Source: Demequina zhanjiangensis (lineage in GTDB: Bacteria > Actinomycetota > Actinomycetes > Actinomycetales > Demequinaceae). Taken from it: 64,000 nucleotides of DNA. The notes under the pieces are model-generated. The model saw only the letters and a list, made by a program, of their open reading frames with translations. It ran no database searches and was not told the origin of the DNA. The DNA is taken from positions 1-64,000 of the forward strand of contig NZ_JAUHPV010000012.1 in assembly GCF_030418315.1 (NCBI RefSeq). The letters run 5' to 3'. This document shows, in pieces, positions 19,665 to 27,525 of the stretch. Both the position numbers and the translations under genes were made by a program. The first letter of the stretch is position 1. The number at the start of each line of letters is the position of its first letter.

Positions 19665-20234
19665 GTCGGCCGGGCCGTCGAGATCGACGACCCGTTCCCC
19701 GTAGTGCACCGTCGTCTCCCCATAGGCCTTGGACGCGACAGCCTCGATCCCCGACGGCCAGGGGGCCTCGCCTGCACGCGTCGACCATTCGAGGACGACG
19801 GTCGCCTCAGGCGAGAGCCTGGGCGCGAGGGCCTTGAGCACCGCAGCGAGATCGTCGCGAGCGATGTCGTAGGGCGGGTCGAGAAGCGCGAGGTCCCACG
19901 TGCCTTCCGTGCGTCCGAGGAAGGGAAGCGCCTTCTCCTTCACCGACGTGGCACGGCCCTTCAGCCTCAGGTCGGCGATGTTCGCCTGGATGACGCGCAC
20001 GGCGGGAGCGGCCGCTTCCACGAGAGTGGCCGCGGAGGCGCCGCGGCTCAGCGCCTCGAAGGCGAGCGCGCCTGAGCCTGCGAACAGGTCGAGCACGCGG
20101 GCCCCGTGCAGGTCGCCCGCATGGTCGAGCCGCGAGAACACGGCCTCGCGCACCCGGTCCGTCGTGGGACGGGTCCCCTTGGTCGGCACGGAGATCCTCC
20201 GGCCTCCGAGCTCGCCGGCGATGATGCGGGTCAT
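19647..20234 (-). CDS. rsmD: 16S rRNA (guanine966-N2)-methyltransferase
   Basis: 195 residues. Methylates G966 in helix 31 of 16S rRNA. The N-terminus MTRIIAGELGGRRISVPTKGTRPTTDRVREAVF is typical; SAM motif DLFAGSGALAFEALSRGA; catalytic DPPYD (D/NPPY class). No Shine-Dalgarno; TAGCGT lies six bases before the ATG, a leaderless arrangement. First gene of rsmD-coaD. Confidence 0.95.
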   Translation of the reverse strand: MTRIIAGELGGRRISVPTKGTRPTTDRVREAVFSRLDHAGDLHGARVLDLFAGSGALAFEALSRGASAATLVEAAAPAVRVIQANIADLRLKGRATSVKEKALPFLGRTEGTWDLALLDPPYDIARDDLAAVLKALAPRLSPEATVVLEWSTRAGEAPWPSGIEAVASKAYGETTVHYGERVVDLDGPADGSVDA

Positions 20235-20248
20235 GCGTCCACGCTACC
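20230..20248. repeat. 19-nt start module at rsmD (copy 2)
   Basis: Exact copy of 19646-19664, spanning the leaderless-type promoter and first codon of rsmD. Copies are 584 bases apart in the same orientation. Confidence 0.6.
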
Positions 20249-20322
20249 CGGTGGGGCACCACGCATCCGTCCCGGTATTCGTCTACGTTCGTCGGATGAG
20301 CATGCTGCACGAAGGGGGCCTC

Positions 20323-20856
20323 GTGGAACGGACGACTCGCACGCGCACGGTGGCATGGGCGGCGGGATCGCTCGTGGTCGGAGCGCTGTTGGGCTCGGGT
20401 GTCACGTGGGCGGTGATCTCGGGACAGGGCGACTCCTCGACCGAGGCGGTGGGGCAGGCTTCCCCGACGCCTTCCTCCACCGTCGTCGAGTCAGCCCCGG
20501 CAGACGAGCACGCTGACGCGACGCCCACCGCACCCATCCCCGAGGACGCCACCGATGGCTGCACCGCCGTCGTCACCAGCCATGAGAGCTGGGAGGGCGG
20601 ATTCAAGGTCGAGGTGGAGCTCACGGCAGGCTCGGAGGACCTCGAAGGGTGGACGGCGTCGGTGCAGGTGGGTCCCGACGCCCAGGTCGGCTCTTCCTGG
20701 CGCACGCGTCCGATCTCTGTCGACGAGGGCGTCGCGACATTCGGACCTGAGGAGTACAACACGTCGGTCGATGCGGGCGCGAAGATCGACTTCGGCTTCG
20801 ACGGGTCGGGAGATCTCACGGAGGACGTGCGGGCGAGCTGCTTCACCGAGCAGTAG
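20323..20856 (+). CDS. Membrane-anchored CBM2-like protein A
   Basis: 177 residues from GTG 20323, chosen because GAAGGGGG precedes it; ATG 20296 is also in frame. One N-terminal membrane helix (about 10-32), a Ser/Thr/Pro-rich linker, then a C-terminal domain of about 95 residues bounded by two Cys. The domain pattern C-TAV...WEGGF.V.V...GW...V.. and YN-x-SV.AG..I.FGF.G resembles family 2 carbohydrate-binding modules. No catalytic domain. Probably displayed outside the cell; ligand unknown. With its neighbour it forms a plus-strand pair inserted between rsmD and recG. Confidence 0.7.
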   Translation: MERTTRTRTVAWAAGSLVVGALLGSGVTWAVISGQGDSSTEAVGQASPTPSSTVVESAPADEHADATPTAPIPEDATDGCTAVVTSHESWEGGFKVEVELTAGSEDLEGWTASVQVGPDAQVGSSWRTRPISVDEGVATFGPEEYNTSVDAGAKIDFGFDGSGDLTEDVRASCFTEQ

Positions 20857-20977
20857 CGCCTCATCCACGCGTGGTCCCGGCTCTCCGAGGTGCTCGCGGG
20901 AACACGAGAGCCTTGCCAGGCGCTGTCCTTCGGGATGCCCGCCGCGCGCTCCTTCGTGGCGGCAGGAAGGACGAGGC

Positions 20978-21796
20978 ATGAGCCACGAGGCGAAGGACGA
21001 CGAGGCTGCTGACGAGGTCACCGAGGCGCTGCCGACCACGCGCGAGCTGCCGGTCACGCAGCCGCTCCCCGCCGAGCTGCGCTCCGAGTCAGACCGGCAC
21101 GTGCAGGCAGAGACCACTCAGGTGATCCCGGTCGAGCCGACAACGGACGCTCCGAACGACGCTCCGCCACCCTCGATCCCGCCTCGCGGCACGGGGCCTA
21201 CGGCCACTGCTCCGAAGGCCTCCCCCACTCCTGCACCCCACGACGCCCGACCGGGGCGACCCGCACCGCTGCTGATCGGCGCCCTGGCCGTGATCGCAGT
21301 CCTGGCCGTGGCAGGGCTCACGCTCGGCGCGACCACGCTTCTCGGAGACCGGGGGCAGGTGGCCGCCGCAGCGCCGTCGGAGTCCCCGACGCCCTCAGTA
21401 AGCGCAACCACCTCAGGGATGCCGGCCTCCCCCACCCCGAGTGAGACCTCCACCGACACGGGGCTGGCCGACACCGTGGGCGTTGATGGCTCGCCTGGGA
21501 GCGACGGTGCCTGCACCGCCGAGGTGCGCAAGGAGAAGGCGAAGGACGGCGAGTTCAAGTTCGACGTGAGGGTGAAGGCACGCGCCGGCGGCGTGGAGAC
21601 GTGGGAGGTTCGCGTCGACATCGGCGATGCCGCGGCGACCGAGGTGAAGGATGCGATCCTCGTGGGCCAGAAGGGTGGCGTCGTCACCCTGGCAAGCGCC
21701 GACGGCGCCGAGCCGATCGCGTCGGGCAAGCACACGGATCTCAAGGTCGAAGGCACGGGTGAGCCGAGCGGGCTCGCGATCGCCTGCGACTCCTGA
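20978..21796 (+). CDS. Membrane-anchored CBM2-like protein B
   Basis: 272 residues. About 100 cytoplasmic residues rich in Pro, Thr and Glu, one membrane helix (about 95-120), a Ser/Thr/Pro linker and a C-terminal domain between two Cys. The domain keeps the layout of its neighbour (C-TAEV...GEF.F.V.V....G.E.W.V.V.IG) but is more divergent from CBM2. The long Pro/Thr-rich inner tail is missing in protein A. ATG with GGAAGG upstream. Ends 6 bases before the convergent recG stop. Function unknown. Confidence 0.65.
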   Translation: MSHEAKDDEAADEVTEALPTTRELPVTQPLPAELRSESDRHVQAETTQVIPVEPTTDAPNDAPPPSIPPRGTGPTATAPKASPTPAPHDARPGRPAPLLIGALAVIAVLAVAGLTLGATTLLGDRGQVAAAAPSESPTPSVSATTSGMPASPTPSETSTDTGLADTVGVDGSPGSDGACTAEVRKEKAKDGEFKFDVRVKARAGGVETWEVRVDIGDAAATEVKDAILVGQKGGVVTLASADGAEPIASGKHTDLKVEGTGEPSGLAIACDS

Positions 21797-21802
21797 GGCG
21801 GC

Positions 21803-24127
21803 TCAGCCCCGCTCGAGGAACTGCTCGCGATCCTCACCCAGGAACTCGTCGATCGCCAGCCCTAGGGCGGGGTGCGCGGTGAGCCGAGGGTCGGCGGCGA
21901 CGAGCGCCTTCGCGTCCTCGCGTGCCTGAGCGATCACCTTGGCGTCGCGCACCACCCTGAGAAGCCTCAGCGAGTTGCGCCCGCCCGACTGCGCGGAGCC
22001 GAGCACGTCGCCCTCGCGGCGCAGCTCGACGTCCTTGTCCGCGAGCGCGAAGCCGTCCGTCGTGCCGGCGACCGCGGTGAGCCGCTCCTCGGCGACGCTG
22101 CCCTCGTCGGCGCTCGTCACCAGCAGGCAGACGCCCGGCAGCCCGCCTCTGCCGATGCGGCCCCGGAGCTGGTGCAGCTGCGAGATACCGAAGTGCTGGG
22201 CATCGAGCACGACCATCGCGGAGGCCTCGGGGACGTCGACGCCCACCTCGATCACGGTCGTCGAGACCAGCACGGGGGTCCTGCCTGACGAGAAGGCCGA
22301 CATCGCTGCGTCCTTGTCCTCCGCGGACATGCGTCCGTGCAGCAGACCGACACCGACGCCCTCGAGCTCGGGTCGCGCGGCCAGCATGCGGGCGACCTGC
22401 GTCGCCGCGGCGAGGGGCGCGCGCTGCGTGGACTTCGCGGCGGCAGCGTCGCCGTCGAGCGGGAGCATGCCGTCGTCGGCCAGGTCGTCCGCGCCCGCCT
22501 CGGGCGAGTCCGGGTCCGCGGCGTCGGCCGAGTCGTCCTCATCGATGCGGGGGCAGACGACGTAGGCGCGCCGGCCCGCGGAGACCTCCTCGGCGACGCG
22601 CGCCCACACGCGATCGAGCCAGGCGCGGTTGCCCGCGGGGACGACGTGCGTGACAACCTCGGCGCGGCCGGCCGGCCTCTCGTCGAGCACCGTGGTCTCC
22701 AGGTCGCCGAAGACCGTCATCGCGACCGTGCGTGGGATGGGCGTCGCCGTCATCACGAGGGTGTGGGGCGGGTGCTCCCCTCGGGTGCGCAGCGCGTCCC
22801 GCTGCTCCACACCGAAGCGATGCTGTTCATCGACCACCACGAGGCCCAGGTCAGCGAACTGGACGGTCTCGCTCAAGAGCGCATGCGTGCCGACCACGAT
22901 GCCGGCCGCGCCCGAGGCGGCGTCCGCGAGCGCCTGCCGCCGCGCCGCCGCCCCCTGGGAGCCGGTCAGCAGGGCGATCCTGGTGCCGCGCGCGTCGCCG
23001 CCGAGCGTGCCCGCCTCGGCGAGGGCACCGAGCATGGCGCGCAGCGTCCGAAGGTGCTGCGCGGCGAGTACCTCAGTGGGCGCGAGCAGGGCGGCCTGGC
23101 CACCGGAGTCGACCACCTGGAGCATCGCCCGCAGCGCCACGAGGGTCTTGCCGGAGCCGACGTCGCCTTGAAGGAGGCGGAGCATGGGGGTGTCCGCGCT
23201 CAGGTCCGCGCCGATCTGCTCGCCTGCGCGGACCTGGGCTCCCGTGAGGGGCCACGGCAGCTCGGAGTCGAAGGCGTCGAGGGCTCCGCCGGAACGTCCG
23301 GGGCGAGGCACCGTGCGGTGAGCATCGTGTGCGGCGCGTCGGCGGGCGAGCGCGGACTGCAGGACGAGCGCCTCCTCGAAGACGAGACGCTTTCGCCCGG
23401 CCCTCCAGTCCTCGTCCGTCTCGGGGACGTGCACTCCCCTCCACGCGTCGAGCAGCCCGACGTGACCGTGGCGCTCAAGGATCTCCTGCGGGACGGGGTC
23501 CGTGACGTCCTCGGGGGCCAGAGGGTCCAGGACGGTGCGGACGGCGCGCCCGATGCGCCACGTGGGCACTCCTGCCGCCGAGGGGTAGATCGGGATCGGA
23601 CGGGAGGCCTCGAGGACCGCCTCGTCCTCGTCGGCCGCGTCCACGCCGACGATCAGGTAGTCGGGATGGGTCAGCTGGCGCTCGCCGCGATACTCACCGA
23701 CCGTGCCTGTGAACAGGCCGGTGCGGCCCGCGCGCAGCTTGTCCTCGTGCATCCGCAGGACGCCCATGCGCTTGGCGAAGAACGTGAGTCGGAGCGAGTC
23801 CTGGCCGTCGGTGACGACCGCCTCGAGCATCGCTCCACCGCGGTTGCGCATGGGACGCGTCGTCGCGGACCGGACCTGCGCCATCACAGTGACGTGCTCG
23901 CCGACGCGCAGGTCGCGGATCGGCGTCATCTCACCAGGGCTTCCGTAGCGGCGAGGATAGTGCCTCAGCAGGTCGCCGACGGTGGCGAGACCCAGCTTGC
24001 CCAGCGACTGGGCGGTGCGAGTTCCCAACACCTTCGACAGCGGCTCGGTGAGCCTTCCGCCCGAGTGAGGTCCGGGCACGGCCGGGCCCGCGTCGACGGC
24101 GTCGGCTCCGCCCTGCGCGGGGCTCAT
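21803..24127 (-). CDS. recG: ATP-dependent DNA helicase RecG
   Basis: 774 residues. Remodels stalled forks and branched recombination intermediates. N-terminal wedge/OB domain, Walker A GDVGSGKT (321-328), DEQH helicase box (VVVDEQHRFG), and QLRGRIGRG motif VI. An acidic Asp/Ala-rich insert of about 50 residues lies in the second helicase domain (after VVCPRIDED). Start overlaps the stop of the DAK2 gene (ATGA). Confidence 0.95.
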   Translation of the reverse strand: MSPAQGGADAVDAGPAVPGPHSGGRLTEPLSKVLGTRTAQSLGKLGLATVGDLLRHYPRRYGSPGEMTPIRDLRVGEHVTVMAQVRSATTRPMRNRGGAMLEAVVTDGQDSLRLTFFAKRMGVLRMHEDKLRAGRTGLFTGTVGEYRGERQLTHPDYLIVGVDAADEDEAVLEASRPIPIYPSAAGVPTWRIGRAVRTVLDPLAPEDVTDPVPQEILERHGHVGLLDAWRGVHVPETDEDWRAGRKRLVFEEALVLQSALARRRAAHDAHRTVPRPGRSGGALDAFDSELPWPLTGAQVRAGEQIGADLSADTPMLRLLQGDVGSGKTLVALRAMLQVVDSGGQAALLAPTEVLAAQHLRTLRAMLGALAEAGTLGGDARGTRIALLTGSQGAAARRQALADAASGAAGIVVGTHALLSETVQFADLGLVVVDEQHRFGVEQRDALRTRGEHPPHTLVMTATPIPRTVAMTVFGDLETTVLDERPAGRAEVVTHVVPAGNRAWLDRVWARVAEEVSAGRRAYVVCPRIDEDDSADAADPDSPEAGADDLADDGMLPLDGDAAAAKSTQRAPLAAATQVARMLAARPELEGVGVGLLHGRMSAEDKDAAMSAFSSGRTPVLVSTTVIEVGVDVPEASAMVVLDAQHFGISQLHQLRGRIGRGGLPGVCLLVTSADEGSVAEERLTAVAGTTDGFALADKDVELRREGDVLGSAQSGGRNSLRLLRVVRDAKVIAQAREDAKALVAADPRLTAHPALGLAIDEFLGEDREQFLERG

Positions 24128-25644
24128 GCGTCGAGCGACGACTCGACGCCGATGAGGATGCCCGGCTCACCGTGCCCGCCGTCCAGCACCTGCACGTCCG
24201 CGAGCGGGGCGACCTTGGCGAGCGACGCCCGCACGGTGTCAGCCACCATCTCGGGTACGCCGCGCGCGAGGATCAGGGTGACAAGGTCGGTGTCGGCGCC
24301 GATCATCCTGTCCACGTCGTCGTCGAGCGCATCGACCGAGGAGGACTCGGTGGCGGTACGGGCGACCGCATCGGCCATCAGCTCCGCAAGGTCCTCTCCC
24401 GGCGTCGCGAGCGCGGCGGCCGCCACAGCTGCGACGACCTGCGCCTCGTGGCCCGCCTCGAGCACCGTCATGCGCCAGTGGCGACGTCGCGCGGCAAGGT
24501 CCTTCGCCGCGAGCCGCAGCGCCGGGTTCCCTGCCACGACCACCGCGGAAGAACCCGAGGCGTCCTTCACCGCCCGCCGCAGCTCACGCTTCTTCAGCCG
24601 TTCCGGATCGGGGACGACGAGCACGACAGCACCCGCGTCCGTCAGCGGCTCCGCGAGCCCCGGGCACGAGGTCAGCGCGACCACGCCGGTCGCCGCCCTG
24701 TCGCCCGCGTGGCTCATGAGAAGGCTGCGCACCACGATCTGTCGCGCGTCCACCGACTGTGCGATCCGCACCGCACGCTCCGGCAGGTCGGTGTGCACGT
24801 GCGCCTGGGCGAGTCCGTGGCCGAACGACACGGTGACGGAGTCTCCGATCGCCTCGAGCTCCATGCGCAGCGCGCCGACTGCATCCGCGTCGGGCGGCGT
24901 CGCGACGAACATCACCTCGTAGGCGCCGCCGCCGGGCACGCCATGGCCCTCCGAGGCAGGCGTGTGGATCACGGTGCGACCCTCGCGCAGCTCCCACTCG
25001 ACCTCGTCAAGCGCCTCGAGCGCACCTTTGCCCGCAAGGGTCTCGGCGAGCATCTCGAGCTGGAGCACCAGCCCTGCGGCGCCCGCGTCCACCACTCCTG
25101 CCTCGCGCGCGCTCGGGAGCTGATCGTGGGTCAGCGCGAGCGCGGCACGCGCCGACACGACGGCAGAGACGGCGACCGCCTCGCGTCCCGCCTTGGCCTG
25201 GACGGCCTCCCTCGCGCCCTTCGCGGCTGCACGCGCGACGGTGAGGATCGTGCCCTCGACGGGAGAGCTGACCGCCCGGTACGCGGACTCCGCAGCAAGC
25301 TCCAGCGCGTCCGCGATCGCCGCGGGCTTGGCCTTGTTCAGGCCGCCTCGCTCGTCGATCGCGGTCAGGAAACCAGAGAGGTACTGCGAGACGATGACGC
25401 CCGAGTTCCCGCGCGCGCCGAGCAGCGCACCGCGGGCGAAGGCGGCGACCACCTCACGGTGCGACGCGTCGTCCGGGAGCTTCGCGACGGCACGGTTGCC
25501 TTCCTGAAGCGTGAGGTAGATGTTCGTGCCCGTGTCCGAGTCCGCGACGGGGAACACGTTGATCGCGTCGAGGCTCTCGCGTGCGCGCTTCACCGCGTCG
25601 ACGCCGGCGGTGAGCCAGCGACGCAGCTCTGCGGCCTCGCTCAT
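24124..25644 (-). CDS. DAK2-domain protein (FakA/YloV family)
   Basis: 506 residues. N-terminal DAK2 kinase domain with NVFPVADSDTGTN (about 29-41) binding Mg-ATP, then the middle and C-terminal YloV/FakA domains. In Firmicutes FakA phosphorylates fatty acids bound to FakB (DegV) proteins; the actinobacterial gene between rpmB and recG is the presumed equivalent. No fakB/degV is in this window. ATG with AGAGAGG upstream. Confidence 0.88.
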   Translation of the reverse strand: MSEAAELRRWLTAGVDAVKRARESLDAINVFPVADSDTGTNIYLTLQEGNRAVAKLPDDASHREVVAAFARGALLGARGNSGVIVSQYLSGFLTAIDERGGLNKAKPAAIADALELAAESAYRAVSSPVEGTILTVARAAAKGAREAVQAKAGREAVAVSAVVSARAALALTHDQLPSAREAGVVDAGAAGLVLQLEMLAETLAGKGALEALDEVEWELREGRTVIHTPASEGHGVPGGGAYEVMFVATPPDADAVGALRMELEAIGDSVTVSFGHGLAQAHVHTDLPERAVRIAQSVDARQIVVRSLLMSHAGDRAATGVVALTSCPGLAEPLTDAGAVVLVVPDPERLKKRELRRAVKDASGSSAVVVAGNPALRLAAKDLAARRRHWRMTVLEAGHEAQVVAAVAAAALATPGEDLAELMADAVARTATESSSVDALDDDVDRMIGADTDLVTLILARGVPEMVADTVRASLAKVAPLADVQVLDGGHGEPGILIGVESSLDA

Positions 25645-25767
25645 CCGTGCACCTCTCTGCTCACAGTTGCCGCACGCGGTAGACGCTCAGCCCCGCGTGA
25701 TCCGCTTCTTATCGTGGCACGAGCGTGAGACGATGGGGCGCAAGGACGAGCCCTCTCGGGGCGACGT

Positions 25768-25797
25768 TTGGCGCATCGCGCCCTCGTCCTATATCCT
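25768..25797 (+). promoter_or_regulatory. Promoter of rpmB
   Basis: -35 TTGGCG (25768-25773) and -10 TATCCT (25792-25797) with an 18-base spacer. The predicted leader of about 77 nt contains a hairpin GCCCGA/TCGGGC (25807-25824). Confidence 0.6.
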
Positions 25798-25881
25798 TGT
25801 GCGGTTGCCCGAGCACCTTCGGGCTCTCAATCGTGGCACTGTCGGAGTTCGCCGGCGTGCAAGAACTGTAGGAGAACTATC

Positions 25882-26073
25882 GTGGCTGCCAACTGCGACG
25901 TCTGCGGCAAGGGCCCCTCGTTCGGGCACTCCATCTCGCACTCGCACCGCCGCACCAAGCGTCGCTGGAACCCCAACATCCAGCGCGTCCGTGCCGTGGT
26001 CGCCGGGACCCCCAAGCGCCTGAACGTGTGCACCTCGTGCCTCAAGGCCGGCAAGGTCACCCGCAACGTCTAA
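25882..26073 (+). CDS. rpmB: 50S ribosomal protein L28
   Basis: 63 residues from GTG with TAGGAGA upstream. Starts [21 protein letters not shown] and ends [14 protein letters not shown]; the two CxxC pairs mark the zinc-binding form. Divergent from the DAK2-recG block. A very strong terminator follows. Confidence 0.96.
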   Translation: MAANCDVCGKGPSFGHSISHSHRRTKRRWNPNIQRVRAVVAGTPKRLNVCTSCLKAGKVTRNV

Positions 26074-26100
26074 ACGTCTCAGCGGTCCGCCGCTGAACTG

Positions 26101-26135
26101 AACGGGCACCCCCATCAGGGGGTGCCCGTTTTCTG
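26101..26135 (+). terminator. Intrinsic terminator of rpmB
   Basis: Perfect 13-bp stem (26101-26113 with 26118-26130) with loop ATCA, continuing into a short T-rich stretch. It lies 27 bases past the rpmB stop and is the clearest terminator in the window. The accessory cluster begins just after it. Confidence 0.92.
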
Positions 26136-26172
26136 TTGTCCCCAGCCGGTCCTCGCGCCTACGCGAACCGCG

Positions 26173-26871
26173 TCATTCAGACAGTGAGTCGGACGCGACT
26201 CCCTGCGCCTGCGCGATGGTCGCGAGCCCTGCGATGTACGTGTCGATGATCGCCTCGAAAACCGCGTCGTAGTCGACGACGCGCAGCTCCTGCATCAGTC
26301 GCTGCACGTGCGGGTGATGCATGACATCGCCCACCTCGTACGCCTGCACCCATCCTTCTGCACTTGGCTGATCGGTGAGCCCTGACAGTCGTGCCGCATG
26401 GCTGGAGGCTGTCCCGAGCACCGTGTTCGCGAAGGCCTGGTAGTGCAGGACCGCCTCTGCTCCTTCGAAGCCCGCCTGGTGCACGGCCTCGAGCACGGCG
26501 TCCACGGCCCGAAGCTCGTTGACGCCTCCGGTCACGATGGTCATGGCGAGAGAGGACGCTGCGGGGTGGGAGGTGGCGGTCCGCCATGCCCGCCAGCCCA
26601 GGTCACGCAGGTCGGCGCGCCACTCGCCGCTCGGCTCGTAGCCTGCGAGCGAGAGTCCGTCGAGGTGGTCGGCGATGGCGACGAGCAGATCGTGCCTGCT
26701 CGCGAAGTGGCGGTACACCGCGGTCGGCGAGGCCTTCAGCTCGGCGCCGAGCGCGTTGAAGGTCAGCGCGGCCACCCCGTCCCTGTCGAGCAACGCCATG
26801 GCGGCCCCGAGGATCTCCTCCGCGGAGAGCGATCCGCGTTTGCGGCGCGCGTGCCGGGCCGTCGACGTCAT
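26173..26871 (-). CDS. TetR-family regulator
   Basis: 232 residues. N-terminal TetR helix-turn-helix (SAEEILGAAMALLDRDGVAALT...SPTAVYRHFASRHDLL, about 15-65), then an all-helical ligand domain. ATG with GAGGAA upstream. Divergent from the DUF3237/ABC/amidase genes, so it probably controls them and itself. A 7-bp inverted repeat at 26962-26992 is a candidate operator. Confidence 0.88.
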   Translation of the reverse strand: MTSTARHARRKRGSLSAEEILGAAMALLDRDGVAALTFNALGAELKASPTAVYRHFASRHDLLVAIADHLDGLSLAGYEPSGEWRADLRDLGWRAWRTATSHPAASSLAMTIVTGGVNELRAVDAVLEAVHQAGFEGAEAVLHYQAFANTVLGTASSHAARLSGLTDQPSAEGWVQAYEVGDVMHHPHVQRLMQELRVVDYDAVFEAIIDTYIAGLATIAQAQGVASDSLSE

Positions 26872-26951
26872 GCGTTCCTCCTGATCATCTGTTGCTCACC
26901 CCATCTTGGCCCACGGTAGGCCGGTCACCTGTTTCTGCCGTGTAGAACCTT

Positions 26952-26981
26952 TGTTACAAGTTAGTGAATACCGTTGACTAT
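26952..26981 (+). promoter_or_regulatory. Candidate promoter of the DUF3237/ABC cluster
   Basis: TTGTTA (26952-26957) and GACTAT (26976-26981), 18 bases apart, in the most AT-rich stretch between the divergent genes. The match is moderate. The left operator arm lies within its spacer. Confidence 0.4.
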
Positions 26982-26992
26982 GGCGTTCACTA
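26962..26992. promoter_or_regulatory. Candidate TetR operator
   Basis: Perfect arms TAGTGAA (26962-26968) and TTCACTA (26986-26992), 17 bases between them, in the gap between the TetR gene and DUF3237 and overlapping the candidate promoter. Confidence 0.5.
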
Positions 26993-27032
26993 TTGCAGAC
27001 TGGCTCTCCAAGACCCCCGTCAGAGGAGCCAC

Positions 27033-27479
27033 ATGCCAGTCCCGGACGCACCCACGCTCACCTACCGCTTCACGATCGTCGCCGAGGTCGGCGAGTACCT
27101 GAAGCTCCATCAGGACGCGGCACGCATGCTCGAGCTAATCCCCATCACGGGCGGAACCATCTCCGGCGACCTGACCGGCTCCGTCGTCCCCGGCGGTGGC
27201 GACTGGTGCTCCACCCTCGCAGACGGCTCGTACGAGGTCGAGGCCCGCTACGTCTTCCAGACGGACGACGGTGCACTCGTCGACGTCGTCAACACGGGAA
27301 TCCTTCGCCACCTCGGGGACCAGAAAGGACCTCCGAGCGAGATGGGCTACTTCCTCACCACCCCGACCTTCAGGACCGTCGCGCCTGACCTCCAGTGGCT
27401 CACGCGCTCGCTCTTCCTCGGGAAGGCGCGAACCGCCCCCGGCGCCACCACGATCGACATCTTCGAAGTCTCACCCTGA
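27033..27479 (+). CDS. DUF3237 family protein
   Basis: 148 residues, full length for the family. Family marks: TYRFTIVAEVGEY near the start, ITGGTISGDLTGSVVPGGGDW in the middle, YEVEARYVFQTDDGALVDVVNTG, and FLTTPTFRT...WL at the end. DUF3237 proteins are small barrel-like proteins often found in catabolic clusters; their biochemical role is not established. ATG at 27033 chosen for GAGGAG 5 bases before it. First gene of the plus-strand cluster, 46 bases before the binding-protein gene. Confidence 0.85.
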   Translation: MPVPDAPTLTYRFTIVAEVGEYLKLHQDAARMLELIPITGGTISGDLTGSVVPGGGDWCSTLADGSYEVEARYVFQTDDGALVDVVNTGILRHLGDQKGPPSEMGYFLTTPTFRTVAPDLQWLTRSLFLGKARTAPGATTIDIFEVSP

Positions 27480-27525
27480 CCCACACCCACCGACACCACC
27501 CGCCCCACCACAAGGAGACACACCG

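Noticed and set aside
22337-24922. Long plus-strand frame over recG and the DAK2 gene
   Set aside because: Antisense shadow of well-supported genes; no recognisable protein pattern.
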